64,000 nt of DNA from Alcanivorax profundi. GTDB taxonomy: Bacteria > Pseudomonadota > Gammaproteobacteria > Pseudomonadales > Alcanivoracaceae. The notes beneath the pieces were generated by a model. It was not told the DNA's origin and ran no database searches. It saw only the letters and a list, made by a program, of their open reading frames with translations. Made by a program: the position numbers and the translations under genes. The stretch is taken from the NCBI RefSeq assembly GCF_003597125.1, contig NZ_QYYA01000001.1, positions 248,001 to 312,000 on the forward strand. Direction: 5' to 3'. Below are positions 50,986 through 60,532 of the stretch, piece by piece; within the stretch, counting starts at the first letter, position 1; each line of letters opens with the position of its first letter.

Positions 50986-52776
50986 ATGAGTGATCGAAAG
51001 CCACTTGGCATCACCGATGTGGTGCTGCGCGACGCCCACCAGTCCCTGTTTGCCACTCGCATGCGCCTGGACGACATGCTGCCCATTGCTGCAGCGCTGG
51101 ACGAAATCGGTTTCTGGTCCCTGGAGTCCTGGGGCGGGGCCACCTTTGACGCCTGTATTCGTTATCTGGGGGAAGATCCCTGGGAGCGTATTCGTGAACT
51201 GAAAAACGCCATGCCCAAGACCCCGCAGCAAATGCTGTTGCGCGGTCAGAACCTGCTTGGCTACCGTCACTATGCCGATGATGTGGTCGACGCTTTTGTT
51301 GAACGCGCTGCCGAAAACGGGGTGGATGTATTCCGTGTGTTCGACGCCATGAATGACATGCGCAATATCGAGCGTGCCATCGCTGCGGTCGTGAAGCAGG
51401 GCAAGCACGCCCAGGGCACCATCGCCTACACCGTGAGCCCGGTGCACACCATGGATATGTGGGTCGAGCAGGGCAAGGTGATCGAGCAAATGGGAGCGCA
51501 CTCCGTTGCGATCAAGGATATGGCTGGCCTGCTGCGTCCTGCGGATGCCTTCGAGCTGGTCACGCGTCTCAAGGCGACCCTGAGCATTCCTGTCCACATG
51601 CAGTGCCATGCCACTACGGGGCTGTCCACCGCTACCGCGTTGAAAGCCGCGGAAGCGGGGATCGACAATGTGGATACCGCCATTTCTTCCATGTCGATGA
51701 CCTACGGCCACAGCCCCACCGAGTCGGTCGTGGCCATGCTGGAAGGCACAGACCGTGACACCGGCCTGGACCTGAAGAAACTGAACAACATTGCCAGCTA
51801 CTTCCGGGACGTTCGCAAGAAGTACGCAAAATTCGAAGGCAGCCTGCGCGGTGTCGATGCGCGCATCCTGGTCGCACAGGTGCCTGGCGGCATGCTCACC
51901 AACATGGAAAGTCAGTTGAAAGAGCAGGGCGCGGCAGACCGTTTTGATGACGTACTGGAAGAAATTCCTGCCGTCCGCAAGGATCTGGGCTATATCCCGC
52001 TGGTGACCCCGACGTCCCAGATCGTAGGAACCCAAGCGGTATTGAATGTGCTGTCCGGCGAGCGCTACAAAGTGCTCAGCAAGGAAACCCGCGGTGTGTT
52101 GCGTGGGGAATACGGTGCCGCCCCTGCGCCGTTCAACCGCGAGCTGCAGGCCCGTGCCCTGGAAGGCGATGAGCCCGTTACCTGCCGTCCCGGTGACCTG
52201 ATCGACAACGAGATGGACAGCCTGCGTGACGAAGTCGCCTCGCTGGCGAGCGACAAGGGTTTGCGTCTGGCGGACGGTGAGCGCCGTGATGACGATGTAC
52301 TGACCTATGCCTTGTTCCCGCAAATCGGTCTGCGATTCCTGGAAAAACGTGGCGATGCCTCCGCCTTTGAGCCGGTGCCCAATGGTCAGGCGCCAGCGGC
52401 AGCCAACAGCGAAGGCGTCTATACCGTCGACGTGGATGGCAAGCAGTACACCGTCAAAGTCAGCGACGGTGGCGATGTCACTGGCATCAAGTCGCTGGGT
52501 GGCAGCAGCAGCGCGGAAGCGCCTGTGGCGGCGTCCGGCGATCCGGCCAACAGCGTGCCGGTACCGGCTCCGCTGGCCGGCAACATCTTCAAGGTGCTGG
52601 TGAAGCCCGGTGACCGGGTGACCGAAGGCCAGAAGATCATGGTGCTGGAAGCCATGAAGATGGAAACCGACGTGTCCACCCCGGAGGCGGGCATCATCAC
52701 CGAGGTCATGGTGAAGGAAGGCGATGCCGTTAACGTTGGGCAACCCCTGCTGAGTGTGGAGCCGGCCAATGGATAA
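50986..52776 (+). CDS. oadA: Oxaloacetate decarboxylase alpha subunit (biotin carrier)
   Basis: The alpha subunit transfers the carboxyl group of oxaloacetate to biotin. Carboxyltransferase domain (about 5-300): [50 protein letters not shown] and metal-site [19 protein letters not shown]-OadA domain and an Ala/Ser/Pro hinge follow. The C-terminal biotinyl domain has [12 protein letters not shown] with the biotin lysine. 596 residues is normal. Overlaps oadB by eight bases. Confidence 0.97.
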   Translation: MSDRKPLGITDVVLRDAHQSLFATRMRLDDMLPIAAALDEIGFWSLESWGGATFDACIRYLGEDPWERIRELKNAMPKTPQQMLLRGQNLLGYRHYADDVVDAFVERAAENGVDVFRVFDAMNDMRNIERAIAAVVKQGKHAQGTIAYTVSPVHTMDMWVEQGKVIEQMGAHSVAIKDMAGLLRPADAFELVTRLKATLSIPVHMQCHATTGLSTATALKAAEAGIDNVDTAISSMSMTYGHSPTESVVAMLEGTDRDTGLDLKKLNNIASYFRDVRKKYAKFEGSLRGVDARILVAQVPGGMLTNMESQLKEQGAADRFDDVLEEIPAVRKDLGYIPLVTPTSQIVGTQAVLNVLSGERYKVLSKETRGVLRGEYGAAPAPFNRELQARALEGDEPVTCRPGDLIDNEMDSLRDEVASLASDKGLRLADGERRDDDVLTYALFPQIGLRFLEKRGDASAFEPVPNGQAPAAANSEGVYTVDVDGKQYTVKVSDGGDVTGIKSLGGSSSAEAPVAASGDPANSVPVPAPLAGNIFKVLVKPGDRVTEGQKIMVLEAMKMETDVSTPEAGIITEVMVKEGDAVNVGQPLLSVEPANG

Positions 52777-54067
52777 ACTGGAAACCCTCTGGACCAGTAC
52801 CGGCCTGTACCACATGAGTGGCGGCCAGCTGATCATGATGCTGGTGTGCCTGGGGCTGTTATGGCTGGCGGTACACAAGAAGTTCGAGCCGTTACTGCTG
52901 CTGCCGATCGGGTTTGGTGGCATTCTGGCCAACATTCCGGCAGCGGGCCTGGCGGAGTCTGCCATCAGTCAGGCGCTGCACTTTGGCGACCAGGGCCTGA
53001 TTGCCAGCATGGCACAGGTGATGGGGCTGGACCCGGAAGTGGGCCGTCAGGCGCTCTATAAAGCCTCACAAGCGGTGGGCCCGCTGGTTCACGATCAGTT
53101 GCACCACCTTGCGGTGCAGGCCAACTACGGTGACGGGATTCTCTACCTGATCTACACCGTAGGGCTGACCACCGGCATCTTCCCGCTGCTGATCTTCATG
53201 GGCGTGGGCGCCATGACCGACTTCGGTCCATTGCTGGCCAACCCGCGTACCCTGTTGCTGGGTGCAGCGGCACAGTTCGGTATTTTTGCTGCCCTGCTGG
53301 GGGCGCTGGCACTGAACTGGGTCGGTCTCGACTTCAGCCTTCAGGACGCCGCCGCCATCGGCATCATTGGCGGTGCAGATGGCCCTACCTCCATCTACGT
53401 AACCACCAAACTGGCACCTGAGCTGCTTGGGGCCATTGCGGTGGCCGCGTATTCCTACATGGCCCTGGTGCCGATCATTCAGCCGCCGATCATTCGCGCT
53501 TTCACCAATGAGAACGAGCGCAAGATCAAGATGGAACAGTTGCGCCCGGTCAGCCAGGTGGAGAAGATCCTGTTCCCGGTCCTGTTGCTGATCCTGGTGG
53601 CACTGGTACTGCCTGATGCTGCACCGCTGCTGGGCATGTTCTGCTTCGGCAACCTGATGAAGGAATCCGGTGTAGTCAGCCGTCTGGTGGACACCACCAG
53701 CGGGCCGCTGATCAATGTGGTGACTATCATGCTGGGGCTGGCCGTGGGTTCGAAGCTCAGCGCCGAGCAATTCCTGGTCATGGAGACACTGGGGATTCTG
53801 GCGTTGGGTCTGGCGGCATTCATGATCGGCACCGCCACCGGTGTCATCATGGGCAAATTGCTTAATCGCTTCAGCCACCACCCGGTGAATCCCATCATCG
53901 GGGCGGCGGGGGTGTCCGCTGTGCCCATGGCGGCCCGGGTGGCCAACAAGGTCGGCCTGGAATCCAATCCCCACAACTTCCTGCTCATGCATGCCATGGG
54001 CCCGAATGTGGCCGGGGTGATTGGTTCTGCCGTCGCCGCAGGTGTACTGCTTAATTTTGCCGGCTGA
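52769..54067 (+). CDS. oadB: Oxaloacetate decarboxylase beta subunit (Na+ pump)
   Basis: The beta subunit decarboxylates carboxybiotin and uses the energy to export Na+. The 432-residue membrane protein shows [57 protein letters not shown] (conserved Asp of the sodium path), [16 protein letters not shown] and the terminal [18 protein letters not shown]. Start ATG 52769 lies inside the oadA end. A marine, sodium-using lifestyle fits. Confidence 0.97.
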   Translation: MDKLETLWTSTGLYHMSGGQLIMMLVCLGLLWLAVHKKFEPLLLLPIGFGGILANIPAAGLAESAISQALHFGDQGLIASMAQVMGLDPEVGRQALYKASQAVGPLVHDQLHHLAVQANYGDGILYLIYTVGLTTGIFPLLIFMGVGAMTDFGPLLANPRTLLLGAAAQFGIFAALLGALALNWVGLDFSLQDAAAIGIIGGADGPTSIYVTTKLAPELLGAIAVAAYSYMALVPIIQPPIIRAFTNENERKIKMEQLRPVSQVEKILFPVLLLILVALVLPDAAPLLGMFCFGNLMKESGVVSRLVDTTSGPLINVVTIMLGLAVGSKLSAEQFLVMETLGILALGLAAFMIGTATGVIMGKLLNRFSHHPVNPIIGAAGVSAVPMAARVANKVGLESNPHNFLLMHAMGPNVAGVIGSAVAAGVLLNFAG

Positions 54068-54213
54068 TTTCAGGGCCGCGTGAGCACCGCGCGCAGCGAG
54101 AGTTGTTTCTCGCTGCGCAGGGTTCTCCCTATTCCTTCTGTGCTTCCTGCTGTCTTCGGGAACCCACATCGCTATAGTACGTCGAACAGCCAAACCGTCG
54201 ACGGAGCGTCGTT

Positions 54214-55212
54214 TTGCCCCTTTCCCTTCAAGCCCTCACCAACAAGCTATATCAGGTGCGCCACCTGTGGGCGGTCATCAGTTTTGCGTTGGGGTTATCG
54301 AGTTATTTCCTGGTGGAGCGCCAGCCCTGGCTCGCCGCCGTGCTCACCGGCTTTCTGGTATTCAGCTGGTTGTTGCTGCTCACCGAGGGGTTGTGGCAAC
54401 AGCGCTTTGCCGGTACCGCCATGGAAGGGGTGTCCCAGGGGTTTCTCAAACTCATGCTGCAGGCGGTGCATCAGGAAGCCTTTTTCTTCAGCCTGCCGTT
54501 TGTGTTGCTGCAGTGGTCAGGTGGGGCGGAATATATCTTCTTCACCACGCTGGTGATCAGTGCGGCGCTGGTGAGCATTATTGATCCGGTCTATTTCTGG
54601 TTGGCCCGGCATCGTGCGTTGTATTTTGGCTTCCACGCCTGGGCGTTGTTTGTGGCACTGCTGGTGTTGTTGCCGCTGATTTTCCACTGGAGCACAGACT
54701 CCGCTCTTACCTGGGCCGGCTGGCTGACCGCGCTGTTTGCGTTACCCAGCTTCTGGCGTTTCGGTGGACCGCGAAAATGGTTTCGCTGGGCAGGATTGAT
54801 CGCGGTGTCCTGTGTTATTGCGCTGGCGCCTCGCTGGCTGGCACCGTTGGTCCCGCCATTGACCCTGTCACTGGAAGAGCGGGCCATGGCGCTGTCGTTC
54901 AGCCGATCAGAGCGGAAACCGCTGGTGAAAGGTGAGGTCTTCACCAGCGAAGAAGTGGCCCAGGGCCTATACGCTTATACGGCCATCAAGGCACCGCTGG
55001 GGCTCGGCCAGGATGTCTATCACTACTGGTTTCATGATGGCGAGCAGGTCGACCGTATTCCCCTCAAGGTGTACGGCGGTCGTGAATCCGGTTTCCGCAC
55101 CTGGTCTCACAAACGCCACATCCCGGTCCCTTCGCAGGGGCGTTGGCGGGTTGAGGTTCGTACGGAAGACAATCAGATCATTGGCGTCATGCGGTTTTAT
55201 ATTACGCCCTGA
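54214..55212 (+). CDS. DUF5924 family membrane protein with DUF2914 domain
   Basis: A 332-residue protein from TTG 54214 (GGAG upstream). About six membrane helices fill the first 220 residues. The C-terminal domain (EVAQGLYAYTAIKAPLGLGQDVYHYWFHDGEQVDRIPLKVYGGRESGFRTWS...GRWRVEVRTEDNQIIGVMRFYI) is a DUF2914-type periplasmic beta domain. Function unknown. It stands alone behind oadB. Confidence 0.8.
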   Translation: MPLSLQALTNKLYQVRHLWAVISFALGLSSYFLVERQPWLAAVLTGFLVFSWLLLLTEGLWQQRFAGTAMEGVSQGFLKLMLQAVHQEAFFFSLPFVLLQWSGGAEYIFFTTLVISAALVSIIDPVYFWLARHRALYFGFHAWALFVALLVLLPLIFHWSTDSALTWAGWLTALFALPSFWRFGGPRKWFRWAGLIAVSCVIALAPRWLAPLVPPLTLSLEERAMALSFSRSERKPLVKGEVFTSEEVAQGLYAYTAIKAPLGLGQDVYHYWFHDGEQVDRIPLKVYGGRESGFRTWSHKRHIPVPSQGRWRVEVRTEDNQIIGVMRFYITP

Positions 55213-55254
55213 CATTGCAGGGGCTCTGCAAGCATGCCCCTGCGCGGGATCCTG

Positions 55255-56142
55255 TCAGGCCGCTTCTTTCAGTACCGGACGTAGCCGCTCCAGCTGACCG
55301 GTAACCGACAGATAGGCAGGGGGAAGGTAGCGTACCTTGGCCGGAACCAGTGGCACCAGCCGTTGAATCAGCCGACGTTTGCGTTCAAAGCGGCGTGCCA
55401 GTCGCCCGGTCCAATGTACATGCAGTTTGCGGCGCAAGGCATGGGGCAGGGTGGCATAGGTACTAAGCGTAGCGTTTTTGCCAATCTGGCGGTAAAAGCG
55501 GGCCCACAGCCAGTCCGGCATCATGCTCAATTGTGGCGGTTTCTTCACTTGCTTCAAGCTCACATCCAGCAGGTAGCGTGCGGTATCGGTATTTTCCAGG
55601 CGGGTTTCCACCATAGTGTGGAAGTATTCCCAGAAGGCCGGCACCGTCTGGGGCATGTCCTGATCACGAATCCCCAGCACGCGCCCTTGTTGGACCCACT
55701 CATGATACAACTGGGCTTCCTCGCTGGCGGTGAATGGCTTGTCGCCAAACATCCTTTGCGTGGTGACCATGGTGTAGTAGGTGGTCATGTGTACCCACGC
55801 ATAGGCTTCCGGGTCCAGCGCAAAGTACTTGCGACCTTTCTCGTCTGCGCCCTTGATGTTGCGATGTATTTCCCGCAGGTCACGGCCCGCCTGTGGGGAG
55901 CCCTGCTGTCCGCCATACAAAAGTCGAAGTCCCCATTCGGTAGTGCGCTGCAGGCGCCCCCAGGGGTCTTCCTTGAACACGGAATGATCGCCCACACCTG
56001 CGCCCACCACGGGGTGTGAAACCTGTAGCAGCAGGGTGGTTCCTGCCATGAGTAATTGCAGATTATCCCCCGCGTGTTTCCAGGCCAGGGAATCGGGCCC
56101 CAATGCGATCGGGTCGGCTTTGTTGTTGGTCGTTGTCGCCAT
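55255..56142 (-). CDS. Oxygenase MpaB family protein (DUF2236)
   Basis: A 295-residue protein from the ATG at 56140-56142 (GGAG seven bases upstream; the frame extends to 56250 without a site). MAGTTLLLQVSHPVVGAGVGDHSVFKEDPWGRLQRTTEW with the conserved QVSHP...D.S.F pattern, DPEAYAWVHMTTYYTM and HEWVQQGRVLGI place it in the DUF2236/MpaB group, to which heme-dependent latex-clearing and mycophenolate oxygenases belong. Substrate unknown. Confidence 0.85.
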   Translation of the reverse strand: MATTTNNKADPIALGPDSLAWKHAGDNLQLLMAGTTLLLQVSHPVVGAGVGDHSVFKEDPWGRLQRTTEWGLRLLYGGQQGSPQAGRDLREIHRNIKGADEKGRKYFALDPEAYAWVHMTTYYTMVTTQRMFGDKPFTASEEAQLYHEWVQQGRVLGIRDQDMPQTVPAFWEYFHTMVETRLENTDTARYLLDVSLKQVKKPPQLSMMPDWLWARFYRQIGKNATLSTYATLPHALRRKLHVHWTGRLARRFERKRRLIQRLVPLVPAKVRYLPPAYLSVTGQLERLRPVLKEAA

Positions 56143-56386
56143 GCTGTGCTCCTTCTGCCATTGTCGCAGCGAGACTAAATAGAACGTATGTCTCATATTG
56201 TCCGCTCCATGCAGGGCTGAACAAGTGACAGAACACCGATTGTTGTTCACCGTTATCGGCAGGTGAGGGCAGGAGCATTACCACAACGCCGGGCTGAGCT
56301 TTTTGGAGTAAAGTGCGGTTGATTGTGAAAAGACAGGGCGCCTCAACGGCCATTCCCGGCAATTACCCCCAAACGAGGAATACACC

Positions 56387-56743
56387 TTGAACATCAAAAA
56401 ACGGTGGCTCTATATCGGGCTCGTTGCTGTGATGTCTCCTGCCAGTGCACTGAATGTGGGTGGCTACACGCAGGCAAGAGAAACGGACATTGAGCGGCTG
56501 AAGGTGTATATCAGTGGCGTCGGCTCCGGAGTCAAGGCGGCCAATTCCCTTGCTGAACCTGCGTTGTATTGCCAGCCCAATGAACTATCGCTGAAAACGG
56601 ATAATTATCTGTCCATCATCGATAATCAGATTCGCGACTCAAAAGCGCTTTATCCCTCCCCCGAGGAACAAGAGGACTTCCAGAAGGTGCCGGTGTCTCT
56701 GGTGCTGACCTGGGGATTTATGCGGGAGTTTCCCTGCCGTTAA
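56387..56743 (+). CDS. Small exported protein with Rap1a/Tai-like pattern
   Basis: A 118-residue protein from TTG 56387 (GAGG upstream). A signal peptide ends PASA. The mature part, GGYTQARETDIERLKVYISGVGSGVKAANSL...YCQPNELSLKTDNYLSIIDNQI, resembles Rap1a/Tai proteins, some of which neutralise type VI amidase effectors. Two cysteines (YCQP and PCR) could form a disulfide. No effector or secretion gene is adjacent, so an immunity role is uncertain. Confidence 0.65.
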   Translation: MNIKKRWLYIGLVAVMSPASALNVGGYTQARETDIERLKVYISGVGSGVKAANSLAEPALYCQPNELSLKTDNYLSIIDNQIRDSKALYPSPEEQEDFQKVPVSLVLTWGFMREFPCR

Positions 56744-56835
56744 TATTGTGTGGCTGCGTTCCTCCTAGCATGCCGCCGAACAGGAAGTGCAGCCATGCTG
56801 GTGCATAACGTTTACGACACGAAAAAGGAGCTTTC

Positions 56836-57435
56836 GTGAAAATCTATGGAGATAGGCAATCCGGGAATTGCTACAAGGTACAGCTGGTATGTCGGCTGCT
56901 GGACAGGACTCACGACTGGATCGATGTGGATATCCTGGCGGGGGAGACACGGCATGCGGATTTTTTGGCGATGAACCCCAATGGCAAAATTCCGGTGCTG
57001 GATCTGGGTGATGGCATAAGCCTTGGCGAGTCCAATGCCATCATCAATTATCTCGCCTGGGACTCACCACTGTATCCATCTGAACGCCTTGCCCAGGCAC
57101 GCATCCAGCAGTGGCAGTTCTTTGAACAGTACAGTCACGAACCTTATATCGCTGTCGCGCGCTTCATTAACAAGTACCTTGGGTTACCACCGGAAAAGGC
57201 GGACGAATATGCGGCCAAGCAAGCGGGTGGGCACAAGGCGCTGGCGGTGATGGAGGGCCAGTTGCAGCACACCGCTTTCCTGACAGGCGACTGCCTGACG
57301 ACAGCAGACATCTCGCTGTATGCCTATACCCATGTTGCCCATGAAGGAGGCTTCGATCTGTCGGGTTATCCGGCGATTGAGGCCTGGCTGCGGCGAGTGG
57401 CAGAAACACCGAACTTTATCCCCATGGGTGGCTGA
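56836..57435 (+). CDS. Glutathione S-transferase family protein
   Basis: A 199-residue cytosolic GST. The N-terminal thioredoxin-like domain has MKIYGDRQSGNCYKVQLVCRLLDRTHDWIDVDI, MNPNGKIPVLDLGDGISLGESNAIINYLAW (cis-Pro and ES glutathione site). The C-terminal helical domain carries LTTADISLYAYTHVAHEGGFDLSGYPAIEAWLRRV. Start GTG behind AAAAAGGAGC. Convergent with the MFS transporter gene. Confidence 0.93.
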   Translation: MKIYGDRQSGNCYKVQLVCRLLDRTHDWIDVDILAGETRHADFLAMNPNGKIPVLDLGDGISLGESNAIINYLAWDSPLYPSERLAQARIQQWQFFEQYSHEPYIAVARFINKYLGLPPEKADEYAAKQAGGHKALAVMEGQLQHTAFLTGDCLTTADISLYAYTHVAHEGGFDLSGYPAIEAWLRRVAETPNFIPMGG

Positions 57436-57452
57436 TCCACTGCGTGTGGCAG

Positions 57453-58643
57453 TCAGAAGCGTGCCGATCCCAGCGGTAGCAACAACGCAGCGGCCCCGAT
57501 TAACGCGGCGGCCGCGCTCAATAACCCCGGCGCAAAACTACCACTGCTTTCCAGCATCCTGGCGGTAACCACTGGCCCCAGAATCTGCCCCACGCCATAA
57601 CAGGCAGTGAGTGCGCCCAGCGCCATGCTGGCTGCGTGGGGGGCCAGTTGGCGGCCGCAGTACATGCTGAGCGCGACCACGGCAGTAAAGGTTCCCCCGA
57701 CCAGCAGCCCGCTGGTCACCAGCCCGGTGAGGCCGGGTAACCAGGCCGGCGCACTGACCCCCAGGGCCTGTACGACGAGCGCCATCATCAGTGCGTTGCG
57801 TTCGCCTGCACGGCCTGCCAGCTTGCCCCACAGCAGGTTTGCCGGCACGGCAGCCAGGCCCACAGCCAGCCAGGTATAGAAGGCGGCGTTGTTAAGGTCA
57901 GGGAGCTGGGTGCGAGCGATCACCGGCAGATAGGTGGTGCTGGTGATGTAGCCGAACCCCGCGAGCGTGTAGCTTGCGATCAAAAACCCCAACGCCTTGC
58001 GGTTGACCGGACTTGCGTGATGAGCGGTATCGCGGGCATGGGGCAGGGGAGGGATGCGTTTTAGCAGTGGTAACAGCAGCAAGGCGAAGACGCCGCACCC
58101 GCCCCACATCCAGGGGTAGCTGCCTTGCAAGGACTCGATCAGCGCCACGGTGAGGGCGGCGATGCTGATGCCCAGGCCGATACCGGCGTAGTGGATATTT
58201 CCCAGCCGTGCGCGCAGGTGGTTGGGCAGGGCGCCGAGCACCAGCGCGGAGCCATTGACCATGATGATGGCGCTGGCGATGCCGGCCAGGAAACGGTTGA
58301 TGGCCCAGGGCATAAAGTTGTCGCTCACGCCCATTAGCACACTGCTGATCACACTGACCCACAGCGCCACCCACAGTGCGTTTCGGGCCTGATGGGCAGG
58401 CACACCCATGGCGAGCATGGCGCCAAGTAGATAGCCACCGTAATTCACAGCAGCCAGATAGCCGCCACTGACGGCAGTAAGCGAGCTGTCAGCAATCATG
58501 TCTGGCAAGGCCGGGGTAAAAAGGAAACGGCCAATACCCAATGCAATGACGAGACTGAAAGCTCCGGCAATAGCAATCAGCAGGGCGTTACGGTCTGTGT
58601 TGGTGCTGGCATTCACAATGTCGGTATCCCTAACGAGTCTCAT
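57453..58643 (-). CDS. YbfB/YjiJ family MFS transporter
   Basis: A 396-residue protein with twelve hydrophobic segments in two halves. The N-terminal signature AFSLVIALGIGRFLFTPALPDMI and YLAAVNYGGYLLGAML is that of YbfB/YjiJ (DUF1228-type) transporters. The substrate is unknown. The start at 58643 lacks a clear ribosome site; the GTG at codon 10 is an alternative. It is divergent from the nitrate operon but probably unrelated to it. Confidence 0.88.
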   Translation of the reverse strand: MRLVRDTDIVNASTNTDRNALLIAIAGAFSLVIALGIGRFLFTPALPDMIADSSLTAVSGGYLAAVNYGGYLLGAMLAMGVPAHQARNALWVALWVSVISSVLMGVSDNFMPWAINRFLAGIASAIIMVNGSALVLGALPNHLRARLGNIHYAGIGLGISIAALTVALIESLQGSYPWMWGGCGVFALLLLPLLKRIPPLPHARDTAHHASPVNRKALGFLIASYTLAGFGYITSTTYLPVIARTQLPDLNNAAFYTWLAVGLAAVPANLLWGKLAGRAGERNALMMALVVQALGVSAPAWLPGLTGLVTSGLLVGGTFTAVVALSMYCGRQLAPHAASMALGALTACYGVGQILGPVVTARMLESSGSFAPGLLSAAAALIGAAALLLPLGSARF

Positions 58644-58819
58644 ATAGCGTTGCTAACGCGGCAAGCAAGAAGCCTAACAGGCCTGTGCTTATTTCTGTGT
58701 ACTCTGCGAATGATGTTCAACATAAGCCTCAGTGATAAATAGAGCCTTGGTCGCAGGCGGAGCACCGTTTTCTCCCCATGGCAGTGCAAAAACAGCGCAA
58801 TGCGGCGGTAACCGGCCCC

Positions 58820-58863
58820 TGCACCAAAACGGTGGTGCATTTTGGGGAGGGAGGGGCGGTGCA
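58820..58863 (+). promoter_or_regulatory. Putative NtrC enhancer sites
   Basis: TGCACC (58820-58825) and GGTGCA (58834-58839) form a palindrome with eight bases between, and another GGTGCA lies at 58858-58863. Half-sites match the NtrC TGCAC/GTGCA pattern, although the usual spacing is five. They lie about 95-140 bases upstream of the sigma-54 promoter, a typical enhancer distance. Confidence 0.45.
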
Positions 58864-58955
58864 TAACAGTGCCGCTTGTGCAATTTATGGGCGTGCGGGG
58901 TGGGCAGCGGTGAATCGTCAATGGCTAACCATATGAAAAACAAGGTTTTTAAAAA

Positions 58956-58971
58956 TTGGCACAGCATTTGC
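58956..58971 (+). promoter_or_regulatory. sigma-54 promoter of the nitrate operon
   Basis: TTGGCACAGCATTTGC matches the -24/-12 consensus (TGGCAC-N5-TTGC) with GG at 58958-58959 and GC at 58970-58971, exactly ten bases between. Transcription should start near 58983, just ahead of the leader hairpins. Confidence 0.85.
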
Positions 58972-58984
58972 CTTATACGATTCA

Positions 58985-59046
58985 TCACAGCAACAGCGTT
59001 GTGACGACATAACCATCTTCGTGACCAACGGCGGTCACGAGAAGAT
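58985..59046 (+). promoter_or_regulatory. ANTAR-type leader RNA: two hairpins with hexaloops
   Basis: Hairpin P1 (58985-59004) has a seven-pair stem TCACAGC/GTTGTGA with loop AACAGC. Hairpin P2 (59015-59046) has CGTGACC/GGTCACG plus a bulge and ATCTT/AAGAT with loop AACGGC. Known ANTAR target RNAs have two stems with six-base loops, with A at position 1 and G at position 4; P2 fits exactly and P1 has A at position 4. A terminator follows at once, as in nas leaders bound by NasR or NasT. Confidence 0.7.
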
Positions 59047-59056
59047 TCGAGCAAAG

Positions 59057-59107
59057 GCGCTCAAGGTACCCGGTCAACGATGACGGGGGACCCTGAGCGC
59101 TTTTTTT
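59057..59107 (+). terminator. Leader terminator (attenuator) of the nitrate operon
   Basis: GCGCTCA (59057-59063) pairs with TGAGCGC (59094-59100). The stem continues through GGT/ACC and GTCA/TGAC to an ACGA loop, followed by seven Ts. It lies between the sigma-54 promoter and the first gene, so most transcripts would stop here unless antiterminated. Confidence 0.9.
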
Positions 59108-59143
59108 ATGCCTGCCGGAGAGCGGGCTAGTGAGGGAAGACTG

Positions 59144-60505
59144 ATGAAAAAAATGATTCGTACGGCACTGACAGCGTTGACCATGGGGCTCTCTGCCAAC
59201 GCCATGGCGGCAGATTCGGTGGGCTGGCCGGAGAAGGCCGACCTGAAATTTGGTTTTATCAAACTCACGGATATGGCGCCGCTCGCCGTAGCGTATGAGA
59301 AAGGGTACTTCGAAGAAGAGGGGCTGTTCGTCACTCTGGAAGCCCAGGCCAACTGGAAAGTACTGCTGGACCGGGTGATTGACGGTCAGCTCGATGGCGC
59401 ACATATGCTGGCAGGTCAGCCGCTGGGTGCCACGATTGGTTATGGCACCGAGGCGCACATCATTACGGCCTTCAGTATGGACCTGAATGGTAACGGCATT
59501 ACCGTTTCCAACGCGGTCTGGGAAGAAATGAAGAAAAATATTCCCAGCGAGAACGGTAAACCGGTGCACCCCATCAAGGCTGATGCCCTCAAGCCGGTAG
59601 TGGAAAAGTACAAGGCGGAAGGCAAGCCTTTCAACATGGGCATGGTGTTTCCGGTGTCCACTCATAACTACGAGTTGCGTTACTGGCTGGCCGCCGGGGG
59701 GCTGAACCCGGGCTACTACGCTCCGCACAAGGGCGATACCAGCGGTCAATTGCAGGCGGATGTGCTGCTGTCGGTGACACCACCGCCGCAAATGCCTGCC
59801 ACGCTGGAAGCCGGCACGATCTATGGTTACTGCGTGGGGGAGCCGTGGAACCAGCAAGCCGTGTTCAAGGGGATTGGGGTTCCGGTCATCACCGATTACG
59901 AAATCTGGAAAAACAATCCGGAAAAAGTGTTTGGCGTGAGCAAGGGCTGGGCTGACAAGTATCCCAACACCCATATTCGTGTCGTGAAGGCGATGATTCG
60001 TGCGGCCAAGTGGCTGGATGAAAACGATAACGCCAATCGTCCGGAAGCCGTGAAAATCCTGTCTCAGCCGAACTATGTTGGCGCTGACTATGACGTGATC
60101 GCCAATTCCATGACAGGCACCTTCGAATACGAAAAAGGCGACAAACGCCCGGTGCCGGATTTCAACGTGTTCTTCCGCTACAACGCGACCTATCCCTATT
60201 ACTCCGATGCTATCTGGTATCTGACCCAGATGCGCCGTTGGGGTCAGATCAGCGAGAGCAAACCCGATAGCTGGTACATGGACGTAGCGAAGAAAGTGTA
60301 TCGCCCGGACATCTATGCCCAGGCGGCCAAGTCACTGATCGCGGAAGGCAAGATTGCCGCCGATGAGTTTCCCGATTTTGCCACCGAAGAAGGCTTCAAA
60401 CCGCCGCAGAAAGGTTTTATCGACAACATCACCTACGACGGCCGCAAGCCCAACGAGTACCTGGCGAAATTCCCGATTGGTCTGAAAGAGGGTGACGCGC
60501 TTTAA
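59144..60505 (+). CDS. nrtA: Nitrate ABC transporter substrate-binding protein (NrtA-type)
   Basis: A 453-residue periplasmic binding protein of the NrtA/CmpA family. From the ATG at 59144 (GAGGGAAG upstream) there is a signal peptide ending ANAMA, followed by [64 protein letters not shown] and [28 protein letters not shown]. Its length and pattern fit nitrate (or nitrite/bicarbonate) binding; nitrate is preferred because of the operon. The gene lies behind the ANTAR-like leader. Confidence 0.92.
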   Translation: MKKMIRTALTALTMGLSANAMAADSVGWPEKADLKFGFIKLTDMAPLAVAYEKGYFEEEGLFVTLEAQANWKVLLDRVIDGQLDGAHMLAGQPLGATIGYGTEAHIITAFSMDLNGNGITVSNAVWEEMKKNIPSENGKPVHPIKADALKPVVEKYKAEGKPFNMGMVFPVSTHNYELRYWLAAGGLNPGYYAPHKGDTSGQLQADVLLSVTPPPQMPATLEAGTIYGYCVGEPWNQQAVFKGIGVPVITDYEIWKNNPEKVFGVSKGWADKYPNTHIRVVKAMIRAAKWLDENDNANRPEAVKILSQPNYVGADYDVIANSMTGTFEYEKGDKRPVPDFNVFFRYNATYPYYSDAIWYLTQMRRWGQISESKPDSWYMDVAKKVYRPDIYAQAAKSLIAEGKIAADEFPDFATEEGFKPPQKGFIDNITYDGRKPNEYLAKFPIGLKEGDAL

Positions 60506-60532
60506 GCGCTCGCCCGCCGAGGAGAAGCAATC

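Larger units (their letters stand above)
58644..59143 (+). other. Control region of the nitrate operon
   Basis: The 500 bases upstream of the nitrate-binding protein gene hold NtrC-like half-sites, a sigma-54 promoter and a structured leader with terminator, each listed separately. No gene is supported here. Confidence 0.8.

Noticed and set aside
50947-52965. 672-codon minus-strand frame across oadA
   Set aside because: Shadow of oadA: it overlaps three coupled oad genes and has no motif of its own.
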